9,373 bases of DNA from DATKZS01 sp035527835 [NCBI: bacterium] (GCA_035527835.1 DATKZS010000010.1:1-9373), one strand, 5' to 3'; shown: positions 1 through 6,752, numbered from the stretch's first letter. Numbers and translations: made by a program. Notes: generated by a model not told the origin, from the sequence alone.

Positions 1-41
1 GTCCGCCCTAAAATCTCATCCTTAGATATCCCCCATGCCTT

Positions 42-65
42 AAAAAATCCCCGCCCGAAGGGCGG
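42..65 (-). terminator. Intrinsic terminator of the small minus-strand gene
   Basis: Read on the minus strand, CCGCCC and GGGCGG form a 6-bp GC-only stem with a TTC loop (positions 65 to 51). The stem is followed by GGA and a run of six T (positions 47 to 42). This is the classic hairpin-plus-U-tract form. It lies about 30 bases beyond the stop codon of the 55-residue gene, so it most likely ends that transcript. On the plus strand no T run follows, so it should act in one direction only. Confidence 0.75.
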
Positions 66-75
66 AAACAAGGGC

Positions 76-98
76 GTGAGTACCAGCACCGTACTCAC
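76..98 (-). other. Perfect 8-bp hairpin covering the stop codon of the small gene
   Basis: GTGAGTAC (76-83) and GTACTCAC (91-98) are perfect inverted repeats around a 7-base loop. The stop codon of the small gene (95-97) sits inside one arm. No T run follows directly, so it is not itself a typical terminator. It could protect the 3' end of the mRNA or be a protein-binding dyad. The structure is seen; its role is not known. Confidence 0.5.
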
Positions 99-262
99 TT
101 ACCAAAAGCGGCGGTTCTCCATTTCCCGCTGAACCAGGACACGAAGGGGTTGCCCTTTTTCCCCGGGTAGTTTGCAGGAAAGAATTCGTTGATGGCGCCA
201 TCAGGCATTACTCGGGAAATACGCTCCAGGGCAGGATCGGGCGAGTAACGAGGTCGTGACAT
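95..262 (-). CDS. Small basic protein of unknown function (55 aa)
   Basis: I do not recognise this 55-residue protein. It begins MSRPRYSPDPALERI and ends FSGKWRTAAFGK. It is basic (nine Lys/Arg against four Asp/Glu) and rich in Pro, Phe and Trp toward the C-terminus. It has no clear membrane helix, signal peptide or cysteine motif. The ATG at 262 is chosen because AAGGAGGAG lies 4 bases upstream; the frame stays open upstream to an ATG at 298, but that start has no comparable ribosome binding site. A candidate promoter (288-316) and an intrinsic terminator (42-65) frame it as a single-gene transcription unit. That full set of signals is the main argument that it is real, since no homology is recognised. 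It could be a small nucleic-acid-binding or ribosome-associated protein, but that is a guess from charge alone. Confidence 0.62.
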   Translation of the reverse strand: MSRPRYSPDPALERISRVMPDGAINEFFPANYPGKKGNPFVSWFSGKWRTAAFGK

Positions 263-287
263 GTTCTCCTCCTTCCAACTGAATGGA

Positions 288-316
288 ATTATTATCATTT
301 CGAGGAGAAATGTCTA
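288..316 (-). promoter_or_regulatory. Candidate sigma70-type promoter for the small gene
   Basis: Minus strand: -35 TAGACA (316-311), 17-base spacer, -10 AATAAT (293-288). Each hexamer matches the consensus at 5 of 6 positions and the spacing is optimal. Transcription would start near 281, giving a leader of about 20 bases that carries the strong AAGGAGGAG ribosome binding site of the gene starting at 262. Confidence 0.5.
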
Positions 317-429
317 CCCAAACTCAATCGGGGGCCATGATTATAATGGCGCCCGAAGTTACGTAGTTTTTTACAGGGTGTTTTTATAAGGATTTCATGC
401 GATTATGGAACATTGTTGAACACCCTCTA
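317..429. other. Intergenic stretch with an imperfect dyad and no gene seen
   Basis: AT-rich, non-coding sequence between the small-gene promoter and the long inverted repeat. It holds an imperfect dyad at 331-354: GCCAT (334-338) and ATGGC (346-350) plus flanking GGG and CCC with one bulged base. Its centre contains a perfect TATAAT on the minus strand (345-340), but no good -35 lies upstream of it. The dyad could be an operator or a second weak promoter. Nothing else is supported here. Confidence 0.3.
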
Positions 430-506
430 TTAACAAGGATATTCAGGATTCCCAGGATAATTTAGGATTTTTTCTGAATCCTGAACATCCTGAATATCCT
501 TGTTAA
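430..506. repeat. Long inverted repeat of AGGAT-type units downstream of the agmatinase gene
   Basis: Two perfect 19-base arms (430-448 and 488-506) face each other across a 39-base centre. The centre is itself made of AGGATT and AATCCT units spaced about 9-10 bases apart. The element begins 38 bases past the agmatinase stop codon. It could fold into a long stem in RNA of either strand and so protect or separate transcripts, but no T run makes it a clear terminator. Its unit sequence and layout resemble the element at 1447-1540, so both probably belong to one dispersed intergenic repeat family. Confidence 0.8.
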
Positions 507-543
507 AAATTCTTGGGCAGGCCATGAAACCGCTTCTACCGTC

Positions 544-1422
544 TCACCGTCCGGTGGCGAGGTCGTTTCCCCAGAATGCTCCGATCAGCGTGTACAGGAG
601 CTGGGCCGCGAGGTAGTCGGGGTGGAAAAGCCCGGGGATGGGCGCGAGCTCGACCATGTCCATGCCGATGACCTCTTTGCCCGAGGCGGCGAGGGCGAGG
701 GCAAGGTCCAGGATGTGGTGATAGGAGATGCCTCCGGGCTCGGGGGTCCCGGTGGCGGGCATCTCGGAGGGGTCGAGACAGTCGAGGTCGAGGGTGAGGT
801 AAACATGGTCGGAGAGCGCGCCGATCACGCTCTCCACCCAGCCGCCGCCGCGGACGATGGCGCGGGCGGAAATGAAGTCGCGGCGCTCCGCGTCGAGCCA
901 TTGCCGTTCCTCGATGCTGAGCGCTCGGACGCCGGCCTGGACGAATTTCGCGCCGAGCTCGGCGATGCGGCGCATGACGCAGGCGTGGGAGAAGCGCGAT
1001 CCCCCGTACTCGTCGCGGAGGTCGGCGTGGGCATCGAGCTGAAGCACGGCAAGGTCCGGCCAGCGCTCGAGGCAGGCGCTCACCGCGCCCAGGCTGAGCG
1101 AATGCTCGCCGCCGACCACCACCGGCCGGCGCAGGGTCTCCAGCTCCGGGGCCACCGCGGCCTTGACCTTGAGCGCCGCCTGCCACGGGTCAGCCGGCAT
1201 CACCAGCGGCTCCCGGCCGTGGATCCCTAACTTGAACGTCTCGCGGCCCAGGATGGAATCGTAGAACTCGATGTAGGGCGACGCGGCGAGCATGGCGGCG
1301 GGCGCGTTGGCCGTGCCCTTGCCCCAGCTCACCGTGCCCTCGTAAGGCGCGGGTATGATCACGGCCCGGGCATGGCCGTAATCGCAATAAGGAGCGGGGA
1401 TGCCGAACCATGTCAAGGGCAT
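544..1422 (-). CDS. speB: Agmatinase-type ureohydrolase
   Basis: A ureohydrolase (arginase/agmatinase family) of 292 residues, normal length for the family. Numbered from the ATG at 1422, the manganese-binding signatures are all present: GGEHS (His107), DAHAD (Asp130, His132, Asp134) and DLDCLDP (Asp212, Asp214), followed by GTPEPGG (Glu228). The SHACVMRR segment is common in bacterial agmatinases. The expected reaction is agmatine plus water to putrescine plus urea in the cytoplasm. The upstream gene makes agmatine, which favours agmatinase over arginase, formiminoglutamase or guanidinobutyrase, though substrate cannot be proven from sequence. The ATG at 1422 is preferred because AGGTGA lies 5 bases before it. 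An in-frame GTG at 1431 is part of that ribosome binding site and would add three residues. It is separated from the decarboxylase gene by about 240 bases containing a repeat, so cotranscription is likely but not certain. Confidence 0.94.
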   Translation of the reverse strand: MPLTWFGIPAPYCDYGHARAVIIPAPYEGTVSWGKGTANAPAAMLAASPYIEFYDSILGRETFKLGIHGREPLVMPADPWQAALKVKAAVAPELETLRRPVVVGGEHSLSLGAVSACLERWPDLAVLQLDAHADLRDEYGGSRFSHACVMRRIAELGAKFVQAGVRALSIEERQWLDAERRDFISARAIVRGGGWVESVIGALSDHVYLTLDLDCLDPSEMPATGTPEPGGISYHHILDLALALAASGKEVIGMDMVELAPIPGLFHPDYLAAQLLYTLIGAFWGNDLATGR

Positions 1423-1446
1423 TGCGTTCACCTGCTCAGAAAATAA

Positions 1447-1540
1447 TTTTTGACAGGATTAACGGGATGAACAGGATGAAAGAAAATAAACGTCTCCTCA
1501 CTCCGGGAAATCCAGTTAATCCTGTTAATCCTGTCAAAAA
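1447..1540. repeat. Long inverted repeat of AGGAT-type units between pdaD and speB
   Basis: Arms 1447-1463 and 1524-1540 are perfect 17-base inverted repeats (core GACAGGATTAAC / GTTAATCCTGTC). The pairing continues imperfectly to 30 bases per arm (1447-1476 and 1511-1540, with 3 mismatches in the added 13). Each arm is a run of 9-base units such as GATTAACGG, GATGAACAG and GATGAAAG. The loop is about 34 bases. It lies between the end of the decarboxylase gene and the start of the agmatinase gene, 24 bases upstream of the latter. On a shared transcript it would form a strong hairpin just before the agmatinase ribosome binding site. It matches the element at 430-506 in design. Confidence 0.82.
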
Positions 1541-1665
1541 CCTTTTCATTATTTCAGGGCGCGGCTCGCGGCATGTGGAGCTGTTTAGAAGATAGTGGCG
1601 AGCAACGGGCAACGCGGAGGACGGGAGAATTCCCTCGATCCGCGCTCCTCGCTTCTCGATCCTCT

Positions 1666-2214
1666 TCACTCGATAGGGATGAACACGGCCGCCGCGAGGA
1701 CGGTGGTCCATTTGCCGCCCTTGTCGCCGCGGGCGGTCTGGGTGATCCCGCGCGAGCTCACGATCTGCCCGCTCATGCGGTAGATCTGCTTGCGCTCGTC
1801 CCAGCACTTGTCGGGATCAAAGGGGATGCCCAGCGTGGTCGCGAGCATGGTGGCCGCCAGGTCCTCCGCGTAGTCCCCCGCCACCTGCTTCTTCTCGCCG
1901 AACGAATGGTGCTCCGAGATGTAGCCGTAGGTCGAGCGGTCCGACGGATAGGCCATGCCCACGGAGGCCGCCAACTGCCGGCCCGGCTCGTTCGACGAGT
2001 TTTGCGACATGACGCAATAGGTGATCTGGCCCGGATTCAGCTTGCTGATGCCGCGTTCCGTGGTGATGATCCGGCAATTGGGGGGAAGGATGCTGGACAC
2101 GTAAACGAGGTTGAGCTTGGCGATCTTGGCGTGGCGCAACGCCATCTCGAAGCTCTGGAGCTTGTCTTTATGGACGCCCACCCCCTTCGTGAAGAACACT
2201 TCTTTCGGGATCAA
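1666..2214 (-). CDS. pdaD: Pyruvoyl-dependent arginine decarboxylase
   Basis: This is a PvlArgDC family enzyme: a proenzyme that cleaves itself at a Ser-Ser bond, turning the second serine into a pyruvoyl cofactor that decarboxylates arginine to agmatine. Numbered from the TTG at 2214 (182 residues), the cleavage site is VSS-ILPPN (Ser40/Ser41) and the conserved catalytic-type glutamate is in YISEHH (Glu101). The N-terminal [21 protein letters not shown] is typical of the family. The TTG is chosen because GGAGGAGG sits 9 bases upstream and the protein then begins exactly at the conserved IPKEVFF segment. A GTG at 2262 would add 16 non-conserved residues without a good ribosome binding site. 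An ATG lying between the GGAGGAGG and the TTG is out of frame. With the downstream agmatinase it forms an arginine-to-putrescine route. A histidine decarboxylase role is unlikely given the family signatures. Confidence 0.93.
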   Translation of the reverse strand: MIPKEVFFTKGVGVHKDKLQSFEMALRHAKIAKLNLVYVSSILPPNCRIITTERGISKLNPGQITYCVMSQNSSNEPGRQLAASVGMAYPSDRSTYGYISEHHSFGEKKQVAGDYAEDLAATMLATTLGIPFDPDKCWDERKQIYRMSGQIVSSRGITQTARGDKGGKWTTVLAAAVFIPIE

Positions 2215-2298
2215 TTTCCATGCCCTCCTCCAAAGTGGTTTATGATCTTGAGCGGCCGCCACGCCCTGCCGGTGCGATGGCCGCCTCCTGGGTTCGTA

Positions 2299-2327
2299 AT
2301 ACTACGCCGGACGGATTGAAAAGTCAA
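2299..2327 (-). promoter_or_regulatory. Candidate sigma70-type promoter for pdaD-speB
   Basis: Minus strand: -35 TTGACT (2327-2322, 5 of 6 matches), 17-base spacer, -10 TAGTAT (2304-2299, 4 of 6). Transcription would start near 2291. That leaves a leader of roughly 75 bases before the TTG start at 2214. The promoter lies after the end of the glycosyl carrier gene (2452), so the polyamine pair need not depend on read-through from it. Confidence 0.5.
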
Positions 2328-2379
2328 GATGCTTACGGGTCGCATGCTTCATCGCGGCCGCGGGCGGAGTGCAACGTGG

Positions 2380-2397
2380 GCGGGCGAAGGCGCCCGC
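2380..2397. other. GC-rich hairpin in the gap between pdaD and the glycosyl carrier gene
   Basis: GCGGGCG (2380-2386) and CGCCCGC (2391-2397) form a perfect 7-bp stem with a 4-base loop. It lies 55-72 bases past the stop of the gene ending at 2452 and upstream of the pdaD promoter. No T run follows in either direction, so it is not a standard intrinsic terminator. It may still slow or stabilise transcripts at the gene border. The remainder of 2328-2451 shows nothing else that can be supported. Confidence 0.4.
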
Positions 2398-2451
2398 ATC
2401 ACGCATGGGCGACAGTGTCACCGACGGATCAGGAAAAGCCGGGGCGGGTCA

Positions 2452-4185
2452 TTAATATAAGGCCCCCAGGGCGATGAACCTTCCGATGACCACCCAGATG
2501 GGGATGCTGAAGATGAGGATCCAGAACAGGATTTTGAGGAGCTTGAGGCGGCGGCTGAGATACCGGCTTTCCAGAGTGTTGTGGACCATGACCTCGAGGG
2601 CCTCGGGGGAGGCGCAACTGGGCAGGATGGTATAGGCGCCGAGGCGCAAGAGGCCCAGGGCCGCGGGGCTTTCCGCGGAATCGGCCAGGACCAGGATGGT
2701 GACCTCCGGGCTCAGGATCTTGGTCCGGACCACCACGTCGGAAATTTCCTTGCCGTACTTCGATTCCTCGACGATCACGGCCCCCAGCTCGCCCCGCACG
2801 ATGGCCTCGCTGACGCTCTCCATGGAATCCGCCAGCACCGGCTCGTGGCCCAGGTTTTTCAAGAGGGAGCCCATGACCTCGCGCCAGTATTCGGAGGCCA
2901 GGACCAATACCCTTTCCGTCCGCTGCTCCTCGGCCCGGGTGAGCTTGTCCAGGAGATTGAACGTGAGAGCCGGCGGGTCATACTTCTTCTTGTCTTCCAG
3001 GGCCGGGGCAGGCTCCGCGCGGCCCGGCAACGGGACCGGCACTTCCCGGGCGGCGCCGCCCGCGCCCGCGGCGTTATTGCCGTGGTAGCCGATCCATTCC
3101 TTATAAGCATTTACGGCCTGGAGCGCGGCGGCCAACTGCTCCTCCAAATAGCGCATGGCCAGCAGCACGAAACTGATGAGCAGGGCCAGGAGACCCAGGG
3201 TGAGCAGGCGGTAGGACTGAGTGAGCCGGCTGATCACCAGTGCGAACATGCCGAAGGCCAGGCTGAAAAAATATATGACCAGCACGGTCTGTTTGTCCGT
3301 GAGCCCGATGGCCAGGAACCGGTGATGGATGTGCCGCGCGTCGCCCTGGAAAGGGTGCTTGCCCTGCGACAGCCGGCGCAGGAAGGCCATGGCCGTGTCC
3401 AGGATGGGGATGCCCAACACCAAAAGGGGGAAAAGCAGCGTGACCACCGCCGTCCCCTTCATGGTCTGGGTCATGGACAAAACCGCCAGGATGAAGCCCA
3501 GGAACATGCTCCCCGCGTCCCCCATGAAGATGCGCGCCGGAGGGAAATTATAGCGCAGGAAACCGAAACACACCCCGGACAGCCCCAGCGCGAGAAGTCC
3601 GCTGGAAGGCTCGCCGTTGACCACCTGCATCAGGAAGAGGAAAAAACTGGAGATGCACACCACCCCCGCGGCCAGGCCGTCAAGCCCGTCAATCAGGTTG
3701 ATCGCGTTGATCAGCAATACCGTCCATAATATCGTGACCGGCACCGTCAAGGGGCCGAACTCGATTATTCTGCCGAAGGGATGGCCGATCGCCGGAATGC
3801 TGACGTCCGTGAAAAGGCAAAAAATCAGGGCCGCGAAGATCTGGATGGGGAACTTGATCCAGGCCGACAGTCCCTTGATGTCGTCGTACACGCCCGCCGC
3901 CACCAGGATCACCGAGCAAAGCAGACCGACCGGAAGCCAGGCCGGACACGATTCGGGGAACAAGAGGCACCGGCCGAGGCCATAAACCGCGAAGGCCAGG
4001 AACATCCCGACCCCGCCCAGGTACGGGACCGGACGCTTGTGGATCTTGCGCTTGTCCGGCTGGTCGAAAATCTTGAGACGCACCGCGACCCGCCGGGCCA
4101 GGTACGTGAAACCGATGCTCAGCAGGAAGGCCGCCGCGAACAGGCCCGCCAACAAAAAAATCGTTATGAAAACGCCATAGCTCAT
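2452..4185 (-). CDS. WecA/TagO-type phosphoglycosyl transferase fused to a pseudo-receiver domain and a C-terminal membrane helix
   Basis: Residues 1-345 of 577 form a polytopic membrane enzyme of the MraY/WecA superfamily. Such enzymes move a sugar-1-phosphate from a UDP-sugar to undecaprenyl phosphate, starting cell-surface polysaccharide synthesis. The catalytic signatures are clear: YDD (Asp101-102), NLIDGLDG (163-170), FMGDAGS (220-226) and HIHHR (285-289). The last is typical of the WecA/TagO branch rather than MraY, so UDP-GlcNAc or a similar amino sugar is the likely donor. WecA-type proteins are usually about 350-380 residues. Here a helical stretch and a Pro/Ala/Gly-rich linker (370-405) lead to a receiver-like fold (about 423-540), then a hydrophobic helix (about 548-575). 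The receiver lacks its key residues: Glu473 replaces the phosphoacceptor Asp, and the Thr/Ser and Lys positions are also lost. The ATG at 4185 is chosen because the protein then starts just before the first membrane helix. A GTG at 4245 would add 20 residues. Ribosome binding sites are weak for both. Confidence 0.92.
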   Translation of the reverse strand: MSYGVFITIFLLAGLFAAAFLLSIGFTYLARRVAVRLKIFDQPDKRKIHKRPVPYLGGVGMFLAFAVYGLGRCLLFPESCPAWLPVGLLCSVILVAAGVYDDIKGLSAWIKFPIQIFAALIFCLFTDVSIPAIGHPFGRIIEFGPLTVPVTILWTVLLINAINLIDGLDGLAAGVVCISSFFLFLMQVVNGEPSSGLLALGLSGVCFGFLRYNFPPARIFMGDAGSMFLGFILAVLSMTQTMKGTAVVTLLFPLLVLGIPILDTAMAFLRRLSQGKHPFQGDARHIHHRFLAIGLTDKQTVLVIYFFSLAFGMFALVISRLTQSYRLLTLGLLALLISFVLLAMRYLEEQLAAALQAVNAYKEWIGYHGNNAAGAGGAAREVPVPLPGRAEPAPALEDKKKYDPPALTFNLLDKLTRAEEQRTERVLVLASEYWREVMGSLLKNLGHEPVLADSMESVSEAIVRGELGAVIVEESKYGKEISDVVVRTKILSPEVTILVLADSAESPAALGLLRLGAYTILPSCASPEALEVMVHNTLESRYLSRRLKLLKILFWILIFSIPIWVVIGRFIALGALY

Positions 4186-4329
4186 TGAGACACCGAAATG
4201 GATAATCCCGGCCGTCTTTCCCGCGCCACGGCTTGCCGCGGGCACGGTTAAACTGACCCCAGGATGCTCCCATTATAACTTTGGAATAATTTCGAGGCTG
4301 GAGATCACCGCCCCCAACAGCATTGTCCC

Positions 4330-4358
4330 TTGCCTTGGCATGAAACTGTTAAAATTAT
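4330..4358 (+). promoter_or_regulatory. Weaker candidate promoter toward uvrB, overlapping the divergent -10
   Basis: Plus strand: TTGCCT (4330-4335, 4 of 6), 17-base spacer, AATTAT (4353-4358, 4 of 6). Its -10 lies almost exactly over the minus-strand TATAAT. A nearer AT-rich box, TATTAT (4445-4450), lies 20 bases before the uvrB start codon but has no convincing -35. I saw no LexA-type operator (neither CTGT-N8-ACAG nor GAAC-N4-GTTC) in 4186-4470, so SOS control of uvrB is not supported here. Confidence 0.3.
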
Positions 4359-4383
4359 AGCACACCCCTGAAAACCGTTACAA
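4354..4383 (-). promoter_or_regulatory. Candidate promoter for the glycosyl carrier gene
   Basis: Minus strand: -35 TTGTAA (4383-4378, 4 of 6), 18-base spacer, and a perfect -10 TATAAT (4359-4354). The leader to the ATG at 4185 would be about 160 bases. A second perfect TATAAT lies closer to the gene (4277-4272), but I see no acceptable -35 for it. Confidence 0.5.
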
Positions 4384-4470
4384 CTTTTCATTTCCGGCAA
4401 TCCGCCCCATTTCCCCATCGCTGGAAGCCATCCGCCCGGCAAGCTATTATAAAGGGTTCAAGGCCACCAC

Positions 4471-6462
4471 ATGGACCATTTCGAATTGATCAGCTCCTTC
4501 CGTCCCGCCGGCGATCAGCCCCGGGCCATCGCCGAGCTGGTGAGCAACCTGAACCGAGGATTACCCCACCAGGTCCTCCTCGGCGTGACCGGATCGGGCA
4601 AGACCTTTACCATGGCCAACGTGATGGCGGAGGTCAACCGGCCCGCCCTGGTGCTCGCCCACAACAAGACCCTGGCCGCCCAGCTCTACGCCGAGTTCAA
4701 GGAGCTGTTCCCCAGGAACGCCGTCGAGTATTTCGTGTCCTATTACGATTACTATCAGCCCGAGGCCTACATCCCGTCCTCCGACACCTACATCGAGAAG
4801 GACAGCGCGATCAACGAGGAGATAGACAAGATGCGCCACAGCGCCACCCGCGCCGTGCTCGAGCGCCGGGACGTGGTCGTGGTGGCATCCATCTCCTGCA
4901 TCTACGGCATCGGCTCGCCCGAGGCCTACCACGGCCTCATGCTCCGCCTGTTCCAGGGACAGGAGGCCTCGCGCGACGCCGTACTGGAAAAGCTGGTCTC
5001 GATCCTTTACGAGCGAAACGACGTGGACTTCCACCGCGGGACCTTCCGCGTGCGCGGCGACGTGGTCGAGGTCTTTCCGGCCCACGAGAGCGACAAGGCC
5101 ATCCGCCTCGAGTTCTTCGGCGACACCGTGGAAGCGATCTCCGAGATAGACCCGCTGCGCGGCAAGGTCATCCGCCGGCTTCCCGACGCGGCCATCTACC
5201 CGAGCTCCCATTACGTCACCTATCAGGACACCCTCGAACGCGCGCTGGTCACGATCGAGCTCGAGCTCAACGAGCGGCTCAACGAGCTCCACGCCCAGAA
5301 CAAGCTGGTCGAGGCCCAGCGCCTGGAGCAGCGCACCCGCTACGACCTGGAGATGATGAAAGAGATGGGATTCTGCTCCGGCATCGAGAACTACTCCCGC
5401 CACTTGACCGGCCGCGCCCCCGGCGAGGCCCCCTACACCCTGATTGACTACTTCCCCGACGACTTCATCATGTTCATTGACGAGTCGCACCAGTCCATTC
5501 CGCAGGCCGGAGGCATGTACCGCGGCGACCGCTCCCGCAAGGAGACCCTGGTCGAGTTCGGCTTCCGCTTGAAAAGCGCGCTGGACAACCGGCCCCTCAA
5601 GTTCGAGGAGTTCGAGGCCAAGCTCAAGCAAGCCATTTACGTCTCGGCCACCCCCGCGGACTACGAGCTGAAAAAGAGCGGCGGCCTGGTGGCCGAGCAG
5701 ATCATCCGGCCCACCGGCCTTATTGACCCGAGGATCGAGGTCAGGCCCGCCGGCGACCAGGTGGATGACCTCTACTCCGAAATCCTGGAGCGCGTCAATA
5801 AAAAGGACAAGGTCCTGGTCACCACCTTGACCAAGCGCATGGCCGAGGACCTCACCCAGTATTACCAGGACCTCGGACTCCGCGTCGAGTACCTCCACTC
5901 CGACATCCATACCCTCGAGCGCTATGACATCATCCGCAACCTGCGCCTCGACAAGTTCGACGTGCTCGTCGGCATCAACCTCCTCCGGGAGGGACTGGAC
6001 ATCCCCGAGGTCGCCCTCGTCGCCATCCTCGACGCCGACAAGGAGGGCTTCCTCCGCGGCGAGCGCGCGCTCATCCAGACCGTGGGACGAGCCGCCCGCA
6101 ACGTGAACGGAACCGTCATCCTCTACGCCGACCGCGTCACCCGCTCCATGGAAGTCTGCATGAACGAGACCAACCGCCGCCGCAAAATCCAGGAAGAGTA
6201 CAACCGCGAGCACGGCATCACCCCCGCCTCCATCAAGAAGAACATCTCGGAAATCCGCCGGAGCGTGTACGAGCGCGACTACGTCACCATCGAGCCCGAG
6301 GAGGATCTGCCCGCGGTCAAGGACGCCGGTGAGCTCGAGCGCATGATCGCCGAGCTCCGCGCCGAGATGAGAAAGGCCGCCAAGGATCTCCAGTTCGAGC
6401 GCGCCGCCTCACTGCGCGACAAGATCAAGGACCTGGAGAAGATGGACATATTCCTGGGATGA
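4471..6462 (+). CDS. uvrB: Excinuclease ABC subunit B (UvrB)
   Basis: UvrB is the damage-verifying helicase-like subunit of nucleotide excision repair. It receives DNA from UvrA, opens it locally and recruits UvrC for incision. At 663 residues it is of normal length. Visible signatures are the Walker A motif GVTGSGKT (38-45), the beta-hairpin region [12 protein letters not shown] (91-102) that probes the damaged strand, and the DESH box (337-340). Further on are [10 protein letters not shown], the helicase motifs [13 protein letters not shown] and QTVGRAARN, and a C-terminal UVR domain (about 625-660) that contacts UvrC. All key residues appear intact. The ATG at 4471 has AAGG 7 bases upstream and begins the usual N-terminal F-x-L-x-S-x-(F/Y)-x-P-x-G-D-Q-P pattern. 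The gene is divergent from the glycosyl carrier gene. A toxin-antitoxin pair follows after 83 bases. Confidence 0.99.
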   Translation: MDHFELISSFRPAGDQPRAIAELVSNLNRGLPHQVLLGVTGSGKTFTMANVMAEVNRPALVLAHNKTLAAQLYAEFKELFPRNAVEYFVSYYDYYQPEAYIPSSDTYIEKDSAINEEIDKMRHSATRAVLERRDVVVVASISCIYGIGSPEAYHGLMLRLFQGQEASRDAVLEKLVSILYERNDVDFHRGTFRVRGDVVEVFPAHESDKAIRLEFFGDTVEAISEIDPLRGKVIRRLPDAAIYPSSHYVTYQDTLERALVTIELELNERLNELHAQNKLVEAQRLEQRTRYDLEMMKEMGFCSGIENYSRHLTGRAPGEAPYTLIDYFPDDFIMFIDESHQSIPQAGGMYRGDRSRKETLVEFGFRLKSALDNRPLKFEEFEAKLKQAIYVSATPADYELKKSGGLVAEQIIRPTGLIDPRIEVRPAGDQVDDLYSEILERVNKKDKVLVTTLTKRMAEDLTQYYQDLGLRVEYLHSDIHTLERYDIIRNLRLDKFDVLVGINLLREGLDIPEVALVAILDADKEGFLRGERALIQTVGRAARNVNGTVILYADRVTRSMEVCMNETNRRRKIQEEYNREHGITPASIKKNISEIRRSVYERDYVTIEPEEDLPAVKDAGELERMIAELRAEMRKAAKDLQFERAASLRDKIKDLEKMDIFLG

Positions 6463-6486
6463 CCGCCTGGCTTCCGGTAAAAATGT

Positions 6487-6529
6487 TTGCGATTCATCAT
6501 CGTTCGTGGTATCGTATTACAATATATTG
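6487..6529 (+). promoter_or_regulatory. Candidate vapBC promoter and operator palindrome
   Basis: A -35-like TTGCGA (6487-6492) is followed after 17 bases by TATCGT (6510-6515). TGG directly before it makes an extended -10 element. Just downstream, CAATATATTG (6520-6529) is a perfect 10-base palindrome, 16 bases before the antitoxin start. AbrB-type antitoxins usually bind palindromes at their own promoter, so this is a reasonable candidate operator for autoregulation. Both assignments rest on sequence pattern alone. Confidence 0.42.
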
Positions 6530-6545
6530 ATCGAAGGAGGATGCG

Positions 6546-6752
6546 ATGCCCAAAGTTACCGTTTCCCCGAAGTATCAGGTGGTGATTCCGCGGGAAGCCC
6601 GCGAGGCCATGGGGATCGCCCCGGGTGAGAAGCTTGAGGTCTTTCAATACGGAAATCGCCTGGAATACGTCCCGGTACGGCGGATGCGCGAGCTGCGCGG
6701 ATTCCTCAAAGGCCTGGATCCGGACGTGAAACGCGACAAGGACCGCATATGA
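6546..6752 (+). CDS. vapB: AbrB/MazE-fold antitoxin (VapB type)
   Basis: A 68-residue protein whose first 45 residues form a SpoVT-AbrB/MazE DNA-binding domain: KVTVSPKYQVVIPREAREAMGI, then GEKLEVF and a final beta strand. These proteins dimerise into a swapped-hairpin barrel, bind the operon promoter and, through a flexible C-terminal tail, neutralise the partner toxin. The tail here (about 46-68) is charged and contains LRGFLKGLD, a plausible toxin-binding segment. The start is clear: AAGGAGG lies 5 bases before the ATG. Its last four bases overlap the toxin start (ATGA, 6749-6752), so translation is probably coupled. The gene stands 83 bases after uvrB with its own candidate promoter. It is a VapB because the partner is a PIN-domain toxin and not a MazF. 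Confidence 0.9.
   Translation: MPKVTVSPKYQVVIPREAREAMGIAPGEKLEVFQYGNRLEYVPVRRMRELRGFLKGLDPDVKRDKDRI

Noticed and set aside
397-465. Short plus-strand frame (22 codons) with AAGGA ahead of an ATG
   Set aside because: It runs into the 430-506 inverted repeat, which supplies more than half of its codons, and ends there. It could be a chance frame or a gene remnant, but the evidence is too thin.
622-1230. A 202-codon plus-strand frame opposite the agmatinase gene
   Set aside because: The opposite strand carries all ureohydrolase metal motifs. This frame has no recognisable domain and a composition typical of a shadow frame.
430-1540. The two inverted repeats as a CRISPR array or as ends of a composite transposon
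   Set aside because: There are no regularly spaced direct repeats with spacers, and there is no transposase between them; only the agmatinase gene lies inside.
1613-1644. Nested hairpin (CGCGGA / TCCGCG with an inner GGGA / TCCC) after the pdaD stop, considered as a terminator
   Set aside because: No T run follows on the minus strand, and the stems are short and interrupted.
2581-3729. A 382-codon plus-strand frame opposite the glycosyl carrier gene
   Set aside because: The product is rich in Gln, His, Gly, Arg and Asp without any domain, whereas the minus strand shows a complete membrane enzyme with its active-site motifs.
4186-4470. SOS operator upstream of uvrB
   Set aside because: Neither a CTGT-N8-ACAG nor a GAAC-N4-GTTC type palindrome is visible in the gap.
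4561-6213. A 550-codon open frame antisense to uvrB
   Set aside because: It lies wholly within a textbook uvrB. Its product is a low-complexity run of Val, Gly, Leu, Asp and Glu, as expected from the complement of GC-biased codons.
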